Shown: positions 16,274-24,019 of the stretch, in pieces | Position numbering within the stretch: the stretch's first letter is position 1 | How the letters are laid out: each line of letters begins with the position of its first letter | Source: Pseudomonadota bacterium | GTDB taxonomy: Bacteria > Pseudomonadota > Gammaproteobacteria > Steroidobacterales > Steroidobacteraceae | Direction of reading: 5' to 3' | NCBI GenBank assembly: GCA_003242685.1 | Contig: QGVD01000057.1 | Location: forward strand, 1-26,045 | Length of the DNA: 26,045 nucleotides | The notes under the pieces: generated by a model | What the model saw: only the letters and a program-made list of their open reading frames with translations | What the model was told of the DNA's origin: nothing | Database searches by the model: none | Position numbers and translations under genes: made by a program

Positions 16274-17097
16274 ACGAGATCGAATTGCGCGTGGCGCTGG
16301 TCGCAGGCGCCGTTGTGGTCGTGCTCGGCGTGCTGTGGCTGCGCAGCTTCCTGCGTGCCCGGCGCCGCGCGGCCCTGCTGCGCGAGCCTCTTCCGCCCGA
16401 GTGGCGCGAGCTGCTCGCGGAGCGTGTTCCGCTCTATCGCCGCATGCCGGAGGAGCTGCGGCGCGAGATGGAACCGAAGGTGCGCGCGTTCCTAGAGGAC
16501 GTGCGCTTCGTCGGCTGCGGCGGGCTCGAGGTGACCGACGAGATGCGCCTCGTGATCGCCTGGCAGGCCTGCGTGCTGATCGCACGGCGCGATCCCGGCG
16601 TGTATGCCTCGCTCGCGAGCGTGCTGGTCTATCCCGACGAGTTCGTCGTCGAGGAATCCGAGGAGGACGAGGCCGGCGTCGTCACGGAAGGAACGCGCGT
16701 GCTCTCGGGTCAGACCTTCGACACCGATCGCATCGTGCTGTCGTGGCGCGACGTCTGCGAGAGCAGCGCGCCGGGCGACGCGTACAACGTGGTGCTGCAC
16801 GAGTTCGCGCACTATCTCGACCACACCGTCGGGAACGCGCTGAGCGACGCGAGCTCGCGGCTGCGCGCGCTCGAGGAATGGCACGCCGTGCTCGAGCGCG
16901 AATACGAAGCGCTCTGCTCCGCCGTCGAGCGCGGCGAGGACACGCTGATCGACCCCTACGGCGCCGAGGACCCCGCGGAGTTCTTCGCCGTTGCGACGGA
17001 AACCTTCTTCGAGCTGCCCGCCGAGATGGAGCAGCGCCATCCCCGGCTCTACGTCGAGCTGCAGAAGTTCTACGGACTCGATCCGGCGCGCTGGTGA
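16270..17097 (+). CDS. mtfA: MtfA-like zinc peptidase with N-terminal membrane anchor
   Basis: A 275-residue zinc-dependent peptidase of the Mlc titration factor A family. The metal site is HEFAHYLDH with H177, E178 and H181; the later EFFAVATETFFE segment (about 237-248) should supply the third ligand. The family phrase YPDEFVV is present. An N-terminal hydrophobic segment (about 5-22, ALVAGAVVVVLGVLWLRSFL) gives a membrane anchor. In E. coli MtfA interacts with the repressor Mlc and has aminopeptidase activity. Start is GTG at 16270, overlapping the tgpA TGA as GTGA; GAAGG lies four bases before it. Its last 28 bases overlap the convergent MFS gene. Operon placement with MoxR/DUF58/TgpA is the unusual feature. 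Confidence 0.9.
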   Translation: MNEIELRVALVAGAVVVVLGVLWLRSFLRARRRAALLREPLPPEWRELLAERVPLYRRMPEELRREMEPKVRAFLEDVRFVGCGGLEVTDEMRLVIAWQACVLIARRDPGVYASLASVLVYPDEFVVEESEEDEAGVVTEGTRVLSGQTFDTDRIVLSWRDVCESSAPGDAYNVVLHEFAHYLDHTVGNALSDASSRLRALEEWHAVLEREYEALCSAVERGEDTLIDPYGAEDPAEFFAVATETFFELPAEMEQRHPRLYVELQKFYGLDPARW

Positions 17098-18368
17098 GCG
17101 CCGGCCGCCCGTTCGGCGCCGGCATCCGGCTGGACGCGGCTGAGGAACAGTGCGCCGATGGCGAACAGCAGCACGATCGAGACGATGGCGAGACGCGAAT
17201 CGCCCGTCGCGAGCGCCACGGTACCCGTGAGGAGCGGCCCCAGAATCGCCGCCGCCTTGCCCATCATGTTGTAGAAGCCGAAGAACTCGCCGGCCTTACC
17301 GGCCGGCACGAGGCGCCCGTACAGCGAACGGGACAGCGACTGGATGCCGCCCTGCACCAGCCCGATCACGACGGCCAGCATGAAGAACTCGGTCTCCGTG
17401 TCGAGGAAGTAGGCATAGGCCGCCGCTCCGGCGTACACGGCGATGGCGATGAATATTCCCGTACGCGGTCCGGTGCGCTTACCGAGCCAGCCGAACGCGA
17501 TCGCCGCCGGGAAGCCGATGAACTGCACGATGAGCAGCGCCAGGATGAGGCTCGCCTGCTCGAGACCGATCGCGAGGCCGTAGTCGACGGCCATCTTCAT
17601 GATGGTGTTCACGCCGTCGATGTAGAACCAGTACGCGAGCAGGAACCAGAGGAGCGTGCGCTCGCCGCGGACGTGCCGTATCGTGTCGATGAGCTCGCGC
17701 CCTCCGGCGCGCACGGCTTCCGCGAACGGCAGCGGGCGCTCGATGCGTCGCTCGTGCACGAAGAGCAGGAGCGGCACCGTGAACACGAGCCACCACACGC
17801 CGACGGTGACGAAGGAAATGCGCACGGCCGTGCTCGCATCGGCGATGCCGAAGAGCTGCGGCTGCGTGACCATGACGACGTTCGCCGCGAAGAGCAGTCC
17901 GCCCCCGAGATAGCCGAGCCCGTAGCCGTATCCCGAGACGAGATCGTAGTCGCGCTCCTCGGCGACGTCGGTGAGGAGCGAGTCGTAGAACTGATTGCCG
18001 CCCCAGAAGCCGAGCGAAGCGGCGACATAGAGGAGCGATGCGGCGAGCCACTCACCCTGCCCCACCAGATACAGCCCCGCGGTCATCGCGGCACCGAGCA
18101 CGGTGAAGAGCGCGAGGAGGCGTACGCGCGCGCCGCACTTGTCCGCGATGGCGCCGACGAGCGGCGCGAGCAGCGCCACGACCAGGCTCGCGATGCCGTT
18201 CGCAACCCCGAGCCGGAACGTGCTTTCCGTTGCCGGCACGCCGGCGTTCCAGAACTGCTTGAAGTAGATCGGGAAGAACCCGGCCATCACGGTGGTCGCG
18301 AACGCCGAGTTGGCCCAGTCGTAGAGGGCCCACGAGGTGACGGGACGGGTTCTCAGAACGGAGCGCAC
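17070..18368 (-). CDS. UMF1-type MFS transporter
   Basis: A 432-residue, 12-helix major-facilitator protein. The N-terminal SWALYDWANSAFATTVMAGF followed by FPIYFKQFW is the signature of the UMF1/Atg22-like branch. LVGAIADKCGARVRLL is the loop 2-3 motif. GLVQGGIQSLSRSLYGRLVP, then AGEFFGFYNMMGKAAAILGP, is the conserved second half. Substrate is not known. The only plausible start retaining the family N-terminus is GTG at 18366-18368; no ATG is available in frame, and the upstream ribosome-binding site (CAGG) is poor. The C-terminus overlaps the 3' end of the mtfA-like gene by 28 bases. A 104-bp gap to prfC contains a hairpin and a TACACT box, so it may have its own promoter. Confidence 0.88.
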   Translation of the reverse strand: MRSVLRTRPVTSWALYDWANSAFATTVMAGFFPIYFKQFWNAGVPATESTFRLGVANGIASLVVALLAPLVGAIADKCGARVRLLALFTVLGAAMTAGLYLVGQGEWLAASLLYVAASLGFWGGNQFYDSLLTDVAEERDYDLVSGYGYGLGYLGGGLLFAANVVMVTQPQLFGIADASTAVRISFVTVGVWWLVFTVPLLLFVHERRIERPLPFAEAVRAGGRELIDTIRHVRGERTLLWFLLAYWFYIDGVNTIMKMAVDYGLAIGLEQASLILALLIVQFIGFPAAIAFGWLGKRTGPRTGIFIAIAVYAGAAAYAYFLDTETEFFMLAVVIGLVQGGIQSLSRSLYGRLVPAGKAGEFFGFYNMMGKAAAILGPLLTGTVALATGDSRLAIVSIVLLFAIGALFLSRVQPDAGAERAAGAHQRAGSSP

Positions 18369-18401
18369 GGATGGGCCTGATGTCCACGGACCATGCGCGA
18401 G

Positions 18402-18407
18402 AGTGTA
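18402..18407 (-). promoter_or_regulatory. Possible -10 box for MFS gene
   Basis: TACACT on the minus strand, 33 bases before the GTG start, followed by TCGCGC. The same TACACT-then-CGCGC pattern occurs at 7356 on the plus strand. No matching -35 is visible. Confidence 0.35.
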
Positions 18408-18446
18408 CAGTCTCCCCGTCCCGCGCTCCGCACCGTCGTGCGAACG

Positions 18447-18462
18447 GGACCGTTCCCGGTCC
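18447..18462 (-). terminator. GNRA-capped hairpin after prfC
   Basis: On the minus strand GGACCG, loop GGAA, CGGTCC form a perfect 6-bp stem with a GNRA-type tetraloop, starting ten bases after the prfC stop. No U-tract follows, so it may protect the mRNA end or assist factor-dependent termination rather than terminate alone. Confidence 0.4.
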
Positions 18463-18472
18463 GGGTCGCGGA

Positions 18473-20056
18473 TCAGCCGTGCTCGCGCGTCTCGAGGAAG
18501 CGGATGTCGGGCCACCGCTCCATGGTGAGCTCCAGATTCACACGCGAGGGCGCGAGATAGACGAGCGCGCCGGCGTGATCGAGCGCGAGATGCTCGTGCG
18601 CCCTGCTCCGGAATTCCTCGAGCTTGCGCGGATCGGCCCCGTCGATCCAGCGCGCCGTGTGCACGCCGACGGGCTCGAACACGCACTGCACGCCGTACTC
18701 GTCCTGCAGCCGGAACGCGACCACCTCGAACTGGAGCTGACCTACGGCACCGAGGATGAGATCGTTGTTGCGCAGCGGCTTGAAGAGCTGCGTGGCGCCC
18801 TCCTCGCAGAGCTGCGCGAGCCCCTTCGCGAGCGCCTTCGCGCGCAGCGGATCCCTGAGCACCGCGCGGCGGAAGATCTCGGGCGCGAAGTTCGGAATGC
18901 CCGTGAACGACAGCCGCTCTCCTTCGGTGAACGTATCGCCGATGTTTATGGTGCCGTGGTTGTGCAGTCCGATGATGTCGCCCGCATAGGCTTCTTCCGC
19001 ATGCGCGCGGTCGGCGGCCATGAACGTGAGCGCATCCGCCACGCGCACCTCCTTGCCGATGCGCGTGTGGAAGAGACGCATGCCGCGCGTGTACCTGCCC
19101 GAACACAGGCGAAGAAAGGCGATCCGGTCGCGGTGCGCCGGGTCCATGTTCGCCTGGATCTTGAAGACGAAACCGGTGAGCTTCGGCTCGAAGGGATCGA
19201 CCGTGCGCTCTCTCGCCGCACGCGGCAGAGGCTCCGGCGCGTGTGTCACGAATGCGGAGAGGAGCTCCTCGACGCCGAAGTTGTTGATCGCCGAGCCGAA
19301 GAACACCGGCGTGAGACGGCCGCGACGGTACTCCTCCACGTCGAAGGGATGCGTCGCGCCCTTGACGAGCTCGATCTCCTCCGCGAAGGACTCGGCTCTG
19401 TCGCCGAGGAACTCGCGCGCCGCCTCGCTCTCGAGCCCGTCGATCGTGCGGTTCTCGCCGACGCGCCCGCCTTCGCCCGACGCGTAGACGTAGATCCGGT
19501 CCTCGAGCAGGTGATAGATCCCCTTGAGATCACGGCCCATGCCGATCGGCCAGGTCACCGGCGCGGTGACGATGCGCAGCACCTTCTCGATCTCGTCCAG
19601 GAGCTCGATGGGAGGACGGCCCTCTCGATCGAGCTTGTTGATGAACGTCATGATCGGCGTGTCGCGCAGCCGGCAGACCTCCATCAGCTTGATGGTGCGT
19701 TCCTCCACGCCCTTCGCGCAGTCGATGACCATGAGCGCGGAGTCGACCGCGGTCAGCGTGCGGTACGTATCCTCGGAGAAGTCCTCGTGCCCCGGCGTAT
19801 CGAGCAGGTTCACGGTGTAGCCGCGGTAGGGAAACTGCATGACCGACGAGGTCACGGAGATCCCGCGCTGCTGCTCGAGGCGCATCCAGTCCGACGTGGC
19901 GTGCCGCGCGGCCTTGCGGCCCTTCACGGTGCCCGCCATCTGGATCGCTCCGCCGAAGAGCAGGAGCTTCTCCGTGAGCGTGGTCTTGCCCGCGTCGGGG
20001 TGCGAGATGATGGCGAACGTGCGCCGCCGGCGAATTTCGTCAGCGAAATCGGTCAT
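18473..20056 (-). CDS. prfC: Peptide chain release factor 3
   Basis: A 527-residue translational GTPase that recycles RF1 and RF2 after termination. GTP-binding motifs are G1 HPDAGKTT (19-26), G3 DTPGHEDF (from residue 86) and G4 NKLD (140-143). The switch region contains RGISVTSSVMQF, specific to RF3 rather than EF-G. Domains II and III continue to the normal C-terminus. Length equals E. coli RF3 (529). The ATG at 20054-20056 lies 16 bases after rimI with an AT-rich spacer and no visible ribosome-binding site, so it probably relies on coupling to rimI. RimI and prfC are also neighbours in enterobacteria. Confidence 0.97.
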   Translation of the reverse strand: MTDFADEIRRRRTFAIISHPDAGKTTLTEKLLLFGGAIQMAGTVKGRKAARHATSDWMRLEQQRGISVTSSVMQFPYRGYTVNLLDTPGHEDFSEDTYRTLTAVDSALMVIDCAKGVEERTIKLMEVCRLRDTPIMTFINKLDREGRPPIELLDEIEKVLRIVTAPVTWPIGMGRDLKGIYHLLEDRIYVYASGEGGRVGENRTIDGLESEAAREFLGDRAESFAEEIELVKGATHPFDVEEYRRGRLTPVFFGSAINNFGVEELLSAFVTHAPEPLPRAARERTVDPFEPKLTGFVFKIQANMDPAHRDRIAFLRLCSGRYTRGMRLFHTRIGKEVRVADALTFMAADRAHAEEAYAGDIIGLHNHGTINIGDTFTEGERLSFTGIPNFAPEIFRRAVLRDPLRAKALAKGLAQLCEEGATQLFKPLRNNDLILGAVGQLQFEVVAFRLQDEYGVQCVFEPVGVHTARWIDGADPRKLEEFRSRAHEHLALDHAGALVYLAPSRVNLELTMERWPDIRFLETREHG

Positions 20057-20072
20057 GCGATAAAGAATGTCG

Positions 20073-20570
20073 TCAGGATTCGCGGGAACGGCGCCCGCGC
20101 AGGGAGAGCTTGAGTACGGCGGCGTCTTCGCGACCGACGGTCGCCTGGTAGTAGCCGCGCCGCACGCCCACCTGTTCGAAGCCCATGGACTGGTACAGGC
20201 GGATGGCGGCCGTGTTCGACGGGCGCACCTCGAGGAAGGCTTCGGTCATGCCCATCGCGGCGCCGCGGTCGAGCAGATAGTCGAGCAGGCGCCGGCCGAT
20301 GCCCTGGCACCGGTACGCGCTGCTCACGCAGAGATTGAGGATGTGGGCTTCGCCTGCGCCCGTGCTCATGACACCGTAACCGATCACCTCGTCACCGACC
20401 GTCACCACCCGACACACGTAGCCGACGCGCAGGCAGTCCCGGAAGATGCCTTCGCTCCACGGGAACTGGTAAGACGCGCGCTCGATCGCGACCACCGCCG
20501 GCACGTCGTGCTCGGTCATCGGCCGGATCGCGATCTCGGGAGCGGCAGCCAGCTCGGGAGCAGTCGCCAT
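20073..20570 (-). CDS. rimI: Ribosomal protein S18 N-acetyltransferase RimI
   Basis: A 165-residue GNAT acetyltransferase. The acetyl-CoA loop is RCQGIGRRLL (87-96), and the RimI catalytic segment EVRPSNTAAIRLYQSMGF carries the expected Glu (114) and Tyr (126). The N-terminal PWSEGIFRDCL also matches RimI. The first dozen residues (ATAPELAAAPEI) are an Ala-rich extension. The start is supported by GAGGTGAT immediately upstream, an eight-base match to the 16S anti-Shine-Dalgarno and the strongest ribosome-binding site in the group. It lies 25 bases after the uracil-DNA glycosylase gene and 16 before prfC, so all three are likely one transcript. It acetylates the S18 N-terminus in E. coli. Confidence 0.93.
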   Translation of the reverse strand: MATAPELAAAPEIAIRPMTEHDVPAVVAIERASYQFPWSEGIFRDCLRVGYVCRVVTVGDEVIGYGVMSTGAGEAHILNLCVSSAYRCQGIGRRLLDYLLDRGAAMGMTEAFLEVRPSNTAAIRLYQSMGFEQVGVRRGYYQATVGREDAAVLKLSLRGRRSRES

Positions 20571-20595
20571 CGATCACCTCAGGCGCGGCGTTTCC

Positions 20596-21408
20596 TCAGG
20601 AGGCGAGCTCGCTGAATACGCTGCGTGCGAATTTCAGGTCCTCCCACGCCCTGCGCTTCTCCGCCGGCGAGCGCAGGAGATAGGCAGGATGATACGTCAC
20701 TACGACGGGCGTGTTCAGCGTTCCGAAGCGATGGACCCTGCCGCGCAGCCGGCTGAGCGGCGCATCCGTCGCCAGCAGGTTCTGAGCCGCGATACGGCCG
20801 ACGGCGAGAATGATCCGCGGCTGGATCAGGGCGATCTGGCGGGCGAGATACGGCAGGCAGCAGGAGACCTCGTCCGGCCTCGGATCGCGATTGTTCGGCG
20901 GCCGGCACTTGAGGATGTTCGCCACGTAGACGTCCGCGCCGCGCGCAAGGCCGATGGCACGGAGCATCGCATCGAGGAGCTGGCCGGCGCGGCCCACGAA
21001 GGGCTCGCCCCGACGGTCCTCTTCGGCCCCCGGAGCCTCGCCGATCACCAGCCAGCGGGCCCGCCGGTCGCCCACCCCGAACACGGTCTGCGTGCGCGTC
21101 GCATGCAGACCGCACCTGGTGCACTTCGCAACTTCCGCTTCCAGAGCCTGCCAGAGCGCCGCCTGCTCCTCGGCATCCGGTACCGGGGTCGCAGCGGGGG
21201 CAAGGAGCACGGGTTCGATAGCTCGAGGCTCGACGAGGGAGACAGAAGCGGGCTCGAACTGCGTGGCAGGCGGGACTTCGAGCGGGGCCGCCGCGGCTTC
21301 CTCGAGGGACTGCGCTTCCGCAGCCGCCAGGGGCCGGCGCCGCACCCAGACGTCGATACCCAGTGCCTGCAGGCAGGCGATCCTTCGCCTTGCGTTCACC
21401 GCGTTCAT
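20596..21408 (-). CDS. Uracil-DNA glycosylase, iron-sulfur family 4-like
   Basis: A 270-residue base-excision repair enzyme removing uracil from DNA. The catalytic-domain motif GEAPGAEED (123-131), with VTYHPAYLLR at the C-terminal motif, identifies the family-4/5 UDG fold. Four cysteines, C96 and C99 (KCTRCGL), C168 (KCRPPNNRD) and C184, are placed as in [4Fe-4S] UDGs; C168 to C184 has the 16-residue spacing of the Thermus enzyme. Residues 1-25 (with CLQALGIDVWVRR) form a small N-terminal module common in gammaproteobacterial versions. An Ala/Pro/Glu-rich linker (about 26-80) joins it to the catalytic domain. The ATG overlaps the pssA stop (ATGA), so the genes are coupled. Confidence 0.92.
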   Translation of the reverse strand: MNAVNARRRIACLQALGIDVWVRRRPLAAAEAQSLEEAAAAPLEVPPATQFEPASVSLVEPRAIEPVLLAPAATPVPDAEEQAALWQALEAEVAKCTRCGLHATRTQTVFGVGDRRARWLVIGEAPGAEEDRRGEPFVGRAGQLLDAMLRAIGLARGADVYVANILKCRPPNNRDPRPDEVSCCLPYLARQIALIQPRIILAVGRIAAQNLLATDAPLSRLRGRVHRFGTLNTPVVVTYHPAYLLRSPAEKRRAWEDLKFARSVFSELAS

Positions 21409-22181
21409 CCCGCAGGTGTCGGCCGTCGGAAGGCGCGCCGGATGCGCCGTCCGATCCAGAGAACCGGTGCCGACAGCGCATAGGTGGCGAACATCGACAG
21501 CAGCATCGTGGGCGGATCGATCGCGATGAGCACGAAGAAGAGCGGCACGATGAGGAGATATGCGAAGCGGATCCGCCGGTCCAGATCGAACTGCTTGAAG
21601 CTCGGATAGCTGAAGCTGCTCACCATGAGCGCGCCGGCCATGGCCGTGACGAGGAACGCCGCGATGAGACCGGACAGGCCCGGCTCACGCCACACGCTCG
21701 AGAACCACACGAAGGCCGCCACGATCGCGGCGGCAGAAGGACTCGGCAGTCCCTCGAAGTAGCGCTTGTCAGCCGTGGCGGCCCTCGCGTTGAAGCGCGC
21801 GAGCCGCAGCGCGGCCGCGACGGCGTAGAAGAAGCAGGCGAGCCAGCCGAAGCGCCGCCAGCCCTCGCCGTAGTACAGGATCCGCTCCACGCCCCACTGG
21901 TACGTGACGATCGCGGGGGCCAGGCCGAAGGAAACCATGTCGGCGAGGCTGTCGTACTCCTTGCCGAAATTGCTCTCGGTGCTGGTGAGGCGCGCGATCC
22001 GTCCGTCGAGCCCGTCGAAGATCATGGCCACGAACACCGCCATGCCGGCGCGCTCGAAGTTGCCGTCGATCGCGGCCACGATCGCGTAGAAGCCCGAGAA
22101 CAGGCAGCCGGTCGTGAGCAGATTCGGCAGCAGGTAGATGCCCCTGCGCCGGGGGCGTGGCGCAGCGGTCTGGAGCTCCAT
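21405..22181 (-). CDS. pssA: CDP-diacylglycerol-serine O-phosphatidyltransferase
   Basis: A 258-residue membrane enzyme that makes phosphatidylserine, precursor of phosphatidylethanolamine. The CDP-alcohol phosphotransferase motif is complete: D56xxD59G60xxA63R64, then G73, D77 and D81 (in FDGLDGRIAR and FGKEYDSLAD). About eight hydrophobic segments follow family order. The start MELQTAAPRPRRRGIYLLPN is chosen since hydrophobic family sequence begins shortly after; longer frames would run into the promoter. A GCGAGG site is about 11 bases upstream. This is the type II (Bacillus-like) integral enzyme, not the E. coli peripheral type. First gene of the minus-strand group with the glycosylase, rimI and prfC. 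Confidence 0.94.
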   Translation of the reverse strand: MELQTAAPRPRRRGIYLLPNLLTTGCLFSGFYAIVAAIDGNFERAGMAVFVAMIFDGLDGRIARLTSTESNFGKEYDSLADMVSFGLAPAIVTYQWGVERILYYGEGWRRFGWLACFFYAVAAALRLARFNARAATADKRYFEGLPSPSAAAIVAAFVWFSSVWREPGLSGLIAAFLVTAMAGALMVSSFSYPSFKQFDLDRRIRFAYLLIVPLFFVLIAIDPPTMLLSMFATYALSAPVLWIGRRIRRAFRRPTPAG

Positions 22182-22225
22182 CGACAAGGGGGCCTCGCCG
22201 GGAATGCGGTCAAGCTGAGCGGCGC

Positions 22226-22255
22226 ATGATAGGGCCGGCGCACCCCTGCGGACAA
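22226..22255 (-). promoter_or_regulatory. pssA promoter
   Basis: Minus-strand TTGTCC (22255-22250) and TATCAT (22231-22226) are separated by 18 bp. Four of six and five of six bases match the sigma-70 consensus. The box lies about 45 bases upstream of the pssA start, making this the best complete promoter in the window. Confidence 0.6.
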
Positions 22256-22268
22256 CGGTGCCGCCCGG

Positions 22269-22274
22269 TATGAT
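22269..22274 (+). promoter_or_regulatory. proS promoter -10 box
   Basis: TATGAT lies 35 bases before the chosen proS ATG. The matching -35 position falls near 22246-22252 (CTGCGGA), weak, and overlaps the -35 of the divergent pssA promoter. Confidence 0.5.
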
Positions 22275-22309
22275 GCGCGGCCTTGGCAACGAAGAAAGTG
22301 TCGACGCCG

Positions 22310-24019
22310 ATGCGGCTTTCCCAATACCCGATCAACACCCTCAAGGAGATCCCCGCCGAGGCGGAGGTCGTCAGTCATCAGCTGATGCTGCGGGCGGGTC
22401 TGATCCGCCGTCTCGCCTCGGGTCTGTACACGTGGATGCCGATCGGCCTGCGCACGCTGAAGAAGGTCGAGAACATCATCCGCGAGGAGATGAACCGTGC
22501 CGGCGCACTCGAGCTGCTGATGCCCTCGATCCAGCCGGCCGAGCTGTGGCAGGAGTCGGGACGCTGGCAGAAGATGGGCCCCGAGCTGCTGCGCATCAAG
22601 GACCGTCATCAGCGCGACTTCTGCGTCGGCCCCACGCACGAGGAAGTGATCACCGACATCGCGCGCCGCGAGCTCAAGAGCTACCGGCAGCTCCCGGTGA
22701 ACTTCTATCAGATCCAGACCAAGTTCCGCGACGAAGTGCGTCCCCGCTTCGGCGTCATGCGCGCGCGCGAGTTCCTGATGAAGGACGCGTATTCGTTCCA
22801 CATGACCCAGGAGTCGCTGCGCGAGGGCTATCAGGCGATGTACGAGGCGTACACGCGCATCTTCACGCGCATGCAGCTCGACTTCCGCGCGGTGCAGGCC
22901 GATACGGGTGCGATCGGCGGAACGGCTTCGCAGGAGTTCCACGTGCTCGCCGACTCGGGCGAGGACGCCATCGCGTTCTCCGACGAGGACGATTACGCGG
23001 CCAATCTCGAAGTCGCGGTTGCCCTGCCCCCCGAGGGTCCCCGCCCTGCGCCGAGCGCGCCGCTTCAGCGCGTGGCGACTCCTGGCGTGCGCACGATCGA
23101 GGAGCTCAGCCGCTTTCTCGGCGTCGAGCCCTCGCGTTGCATCAAGACGCTCATGGTCGAGGGACGCGACGGCGGGCTCGTCGCGCTCATCGTGCGCGGC
23201 GACCACGAGCTCAACGCGGTGAAGGCGCAGAAGCTGCCGCTCGTTGCCGAGCCGCTGCGCATGGCGAGCGCCGAGCGAGTGCTCGAGGTGACGGGTTGCG
23301 AGCCGGGCTTCCTCGGACCCATCGGCCTCAAGTGTCCGGTGTACGTCGATCACGCCGCACTGCATCTCGCCGACTTCGTCTGTGGTGCGAACGAGCGCGA
23401 CGTTCACCTGACGGGCGTGAACTGGGAGCGCGATGTCGCGCCCGGTGAGGCGGTGGACATCCGCAACGTCGTCGAGGGCGATCCGAGCCCCTCGGGTCGC
23501 GGCCGCCTGCGCATCAAGCGCGGTATCGAGGTCGGCCACATCTTCCAGCTCGGCCGGCTGTACGCCGAGGCGCTGAACGCCACGGTGCTGGACGAGAACG
23601 GCCAGAGCGTCGTCCCCTGGATGGGGTGCTACGGCATCGGTGTGACGCGTGTCGTAGCGGCGGCCATCGAGCAGAACCACGATGAGCGCGGCATCATCTG
23701 GCCGGAGCCCATCGCTCCCTTCCAGGTGGTGCTGGTGCCGCTCAATCTGCACAAGTCGTACCGCGTCCGCGAGACTGCGGAGCGGCTGTATGCCGAGCTG
23801 ACGGGTGCCGGAATCGAGGTGCTCTATGACGATCGGGACGCACGCCCGGGCGTCAAGTTCGCCGACGCGGAGCTCCTCGGCATTCCGCACCGCGTGGTGG
23901 TGGCGGAGCGCGGCCTCGACAAGGGCAGACTCGAGTACAGGCATCGCCGTGCCAGCGAGAACGAGGAATTTCCGCTCGATGACGCGCTGGGCTTCATCCG
24001 CTCCCGTCTGGGTCGCTGA
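22310..24019 (+). CDS. proS: Prolyl-tRNA synthetase
   Basis: A 569-residue class II synthetase of the bacterial type, with the editing domain inserted between motifs 2 and 3. Motif 1 region (LIRRLASGLYTWMPIGLRTL), GPTHEEVITD, motif 2 (TKFRDEVRPRFGVMRAREFL) and motif 3 (MGCYGIGVTRVVAAAIEQ) are clear. The C-terminal anticodon-binding domain includes YDDRDARPGVKFADAELLGI. The ATG at 22310 gives the family start (MRLSQYPINTLKEIP), length near E. coli 572. A TTG nine codons earlier is also in frame but would lie almost at the predicted transcription start. GAAGAAAG is about 11 bases upstream. The last 41 bases overlap the lytic transglycosylase gene. Confidence 0.97.
   Translation: MRLSQYPINTLKEIPAEAEVVSHQLMLRAGLIRRLASGLYTWMPIGLRTLKKVENIIREEMNRAGALELLMPSIQPAELWQESGRWQKMGPELLRIKDRHQRDFCVGPTHEEVITDIARRELKSYRQLPVNFYQIQTKFRDEVRPRFGVMRAREFLMKDAYSFHMTQESLREGYQAMYEAYTRIFTRMQLDFRAVQADTGAIGGTASQEFHVLADSGEDAIAFSDEDDYAANLEVAVALPPEGPRPAPSAPLQRVATPGVRTIEELSRFLGVEPSRCIKTLMVEGRDGGLVALIVRGDHELNAVKAQKLPLVAEPLRMASAERVLEVTGCEPGFLGPIGLKCPVYVDHAALHLADFVCGANERDVHLTGVNWERDVAPGEAVDIRNVVEGDPSPSGRGRLRIKRGIEVGHIFQLGRLYAEALNATVLDENGQSVVPWMGCYGIGVTRVVAAAIEQNHDERGIIWPEPIAPFQVVLVPLNLHKSYRVRETAERLYAELTGAGIEVLYDDRDARPGVKFADAELLGIPHRVVVAERGLDKGRLEYRHRRASENEEFPLDDALGFIRSRLGR

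Noticed and set aside
14096..16585. 829-codon antisense frame across DUF58, tgpA and mtfA
   Set aside because: It crosses three real genes on the other strand, has low-complexity Arg/Glu composition and no recognisable domain or ribosome-binding site.
18371..20113. 580-codon frame opposite prfC
   Set aside because: RF3 on the minus strand has all GTPase motifs; the opposite frame is compositional noise.
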